NCBI GenBank assembly: GCA_037443565.1
Contig: JBBIOB010000066.1
Coordinates: forward strand, 1 to 14,828
Reading direction: 5' to 3'
Source: Fervidifonticultor_A sp037443565
Lineage (GTDB): Bacteria; Sysuimicrobiota; Sysuimicrobiia; Sysuimicrobiales; Humicultoraceae
DNA length: 14,828 nt
The notes under the pieces were generated by a model. The model made no database searches and was not told the origin of the DNA. It was given only the letters and a program-made list of their open reading frames with translations. Positions 13,381 to 14,828 of the stretch are shown here, piece by piece. The position numbers were made by a program, and so were the translations under genes. Each line of letters starts with the position of its first letter. Position 1 is the first letter of the stretch.

Positions 13381-14148
13381 TCACGACGCCAACTGACGCC
13401 TGAGCGCGTCCACAAGATGGTCGGAGAGTCGCTCCAGGACGGCCTCTCCAATCGCTGCGCTCGCCCGTGTAGGATCGCCGAAGACCCCGTTCGGCGTGAT
13501 CGCGCGCATGCCGCGGGTGAAGATCTCCTGGGGATCGATGCGGCCGAGGTAGCCCGGCTCCATCCGGTCGGACGCCACGAGCGCGGGATGCCGGGCCATC
13601 ATGATCGAGGTCTCCGTGACGTCGGCGTGAATGGCGTCCACGTCCTGCGGCGCGCCCATGGCCGCGGCGACCCCGACCATCGCGGCCATCATCTCCTGCA
13701 GCGCTCCCAAACCGGCGACCGCGGCAATGCGCACGCCCTTCGGCTCGAACTCCTTCCGCAGGCGCGCGGCCGCCTCGTCCAGCGGCGCGAAGTTGCCGCC
13801 GTGCGATGAGAACAGGGCGAAGCGGTCGAACCCGTGCGGCGCCAGCGAGCGGACGTATGCCACGACGGTCTCGATGAAGATCTCCGGCGGCAGCGACAGG
13901 CTGCCGGGAAAGGCAAGATGATGGTCGGAGCAGGCCGGCCGGATGAGCGGCGCGAGCAGAGCGTGCCCCAGCTTGCGCGCGACAAGCTCGCCGGCGGCCT
14001 CGCCGATCGCGGTGTCGGTGACCAGCGGCAGGTGCGGCCCGTGCTGCTCGATCGACGCGGCGACGATGACCACCGTACGCACCCCTGATTCCAACGCCTT
14101 CTGAACCTCGGGCCAGGTCATCTCCTCGAGCCGGACGGTGTCGGCCAT
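13381..14148 (-). CDS. Creatininase-family metal-dependent amidohydrolase
   Basis: 255 residues, typical of the family. The metal site is visible: E34 and H36 in IEQHGPHLPL, D45 in VTDTAIGE, H116 in FSSHGGNF, and H174 with E179 in HADVTETSI. Members hydrolyse cyclic or linear amides such as creatinine, formamidopyrimidines or peptide-like precursors (MftE). The SHGGN form is the broad family version, not the GHYEN of true creatininase, so the substrate is open. The frame stays open upstream to 14574, but AGGAGG seven nt before ATG 14148 and the onset of family sequence fix the start. It lies 23 nt downstream of an amidohydrolase on the same strand, suggesting a joint catabolic operon. Confidence 0.85.
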   Translation of the reverse strand: MADTVRLEEMTWPEVQKALESGVRTVVIVAASIEQHGPHLPLVTDTAIGEAAGELVARKLGHALLAPLIRPACSDHHLAFPGSLSLPPEIFIETVVAYVRSLAPHGFDRFALFSSHGGNFAPLDEAAARLRKEFEPKGVRIAAVAGLGALQEMMAAMVGVAAAMGAPQDVDAIHADVTETSIMMARHPALVASDRMEPGYLGRIDPQEIFTRGMRAITPNGVFGDPTRASAAIGEAVLERLSDHLVDALRRQLAS

Positions 14149-14171
14149 CGATGCGCCTCCTGTGACCCGCA

Positions 14172-14828
14172 TCAGGCGGGTTGGTGGGTGAGACCGGCGA
14201 GCGTGCCCTGAGCATGGACGGCGCGGCCGTCCACGATCGTCGCGAGCACCTGGATGCGCAGCAGATCCTCGGGCGCGCCGACGTATGGATCGCGGTCCAG
14301 CACGACGAAGTCCGCGGCCTTGCCGGGTTCCAGCGTCCCCTGCCAGGCCTCGGACCCCGCGGCATACGCCGCCCCGGCTGTATACGCGCGCAAGGCCTCG
14401 CGCAACGTCACGCGCTCCTCCGGGTACCAGGCCGGCCGGTCCGGCTCCTCCTCCCGTCGACGCGTCACCGCCGCGTAGAGCCCGCGCCATGGGTCGGGGG
14501 TCTCGACCGGCGCGTCGGATCCGAAGGCGAGCACGGCGCCGCGCTCGGCCAGCGAGCGAAACGCGTAGGCCCACCGCGACCGCGCGCCCCAGTAGCGGTC
14601 GGCGATGTCACGGTCGGCCGTGGCGTGGATCGGCTGTACGGACGCGACGACGCCGAGCCGAGCCAGGCGCGGGAGATCGTGGGGATGCAGCACCTGGACG
14701 TGCTCGATGCGGTGGCGGGCGCCGACGCGCCGCGAGAGATCCAGGTGACGCTCGAAGACGTCGAGCACGTCGCGGTTGGCGCGGTCGCCGATGGCGTGCA
14801 CCGCGGTCCACATCCCGGCCCGCAGGGC
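14172..14828 (-). CDS. Amidohydrolase family protein, YtcJ-like (5' part beyond right edge)
   Basis: The C-terminal 218 or so residues of a metal-dependent hydrolase that continues off the right edge. Visible motifs are: TAVHAIGDRANRDVLDVFE with a metal-ligand His; HRIEHVQVLHPHD with another; PIHATADRD; the catalytic Asp in AFGSDAPVETPDPWRGLYAAV; LREALRAYTAGAAYA; and the C-terminal beta-sandwich segment GTLEPGKAADFVVLDRDPY. This set is diagnostic of the YtcJ/N-substituted-formamide deformylase-like branch. It probably cleaves a small C-N bond, acting before or alongside the creatininase-fold enzyme encoded 23 nt further on. The signature HxH near the N-terminus is outside the window. Confidence 0.9.
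   Translation of the reverse strand, partial: ALRAGMWTAVHAIGDRANRDVLDVFERHLDLSRRVGARHRIEHVQVLHPHDLPRLARLGVVASVQPIHATADRDIADRYWGARSRWAYAFRSLAERGAVLAFGSDAPVETPDPWRGLYAAVTRRREEEPDRPAWYPEERVTLREALRAYTAGAAYAAGSEAWQGTLEPGKAADFVVLDRDPYVGAPEDLLRIQVLATIVDGRAVHAQGTLAGLTHQPA

Overview
The window is a gene-dense, very GC-rich stretch of bacterial chromosome. Start sites commonly carry Shine-Dalgarno sequences, and many gene pairs overlap by 1-4 nt (ATGA, GTGA). No rRNA, tRNA, CRISPR array or complete mobile element is visible. The gene mix (a class III aminotransferase, thiolase-like and DUF35 proteins, a creatininase-fold hydrolase, an amidohydrolase, an ECF sigma module and Mn-type superoxide dismutase) suits an aerobic or microaerobic heterotroph, probably from an uncultured GC-rich lineage. 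I cannot name the phylum from sequence alone.

Layout. At 1-104 there is the 3' end of an unidentified + strand gene. At 220-1524 (-) is a class III PLP aminotransferase. At 1618-2405 (+) is a compact Phd/YefM-PIN toxin-antitoxin operon with a clear sigma70-type promoter, whose -10 box lies inside a 17-nt palindrome. At 2338-6507 (-) three genes read in one direction: a two-domain thioredoxin-fold disulfide oxidoreductase, a FabF-type ketosynthase and a heavy-metal P1B-type ATPase. At 6625-10623 (+) is a six-gene run: a small MerR/AlpA-like HTH protein, a small zinc ribbon, two thiolase-superfamily proteins that both lack the nucleophilic cysteine, and two DUF35 zinc-ribbon/OB-fold proteins. 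At 10658-12233 (-) is an ECF sigma factor, its zinc-finger anti-sigma factor and a Spy/CpxP-like periplasmic protein. Divergent from these is sodA at 12407-13024 (+), followed by a tiny zinc-ribbon gene. At 13381-14828 (-) are a creatininase-family hydrolase and the 3' part of a YtcJ-like amidohydrolase that runs off the right edge.

Main discovery. The disulfide oxidoreductase at 5818-6507 is split by one in-frame TGA (6055-6057), exactly where the first cysteine of the redox CxxC motif belongs (TPT-[TGA]-PHC-P). The frame stays open and family-like for 78 more residues to a TAG. A perfect 7-9 bp hairpin with apical loop AGGCU begins 15 nt after the TGA, in the position and with a loop resembling a bacterial SECIS. 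This is best read as a UxxC selenoprotein that ordinary gene calling would truncate. The ATPase in the same putative operon is also unusual: its membrane metal site reads Cys-Ser-Cys instead of Cys-Pro-Cys.

Second system. The paired thiolase-like and paired DUF35 genes look like an obligate multi-subunit acyl-CoA enzyme. Both thiolase-like chains have glycine at the cysteine position, and one has the family His replaced by Tyr. This resembles the steroid side-chain aldolase Ltp2-ChsH2(DUF35) more than a true thiolase. The substrate cannot be read from the sequence.
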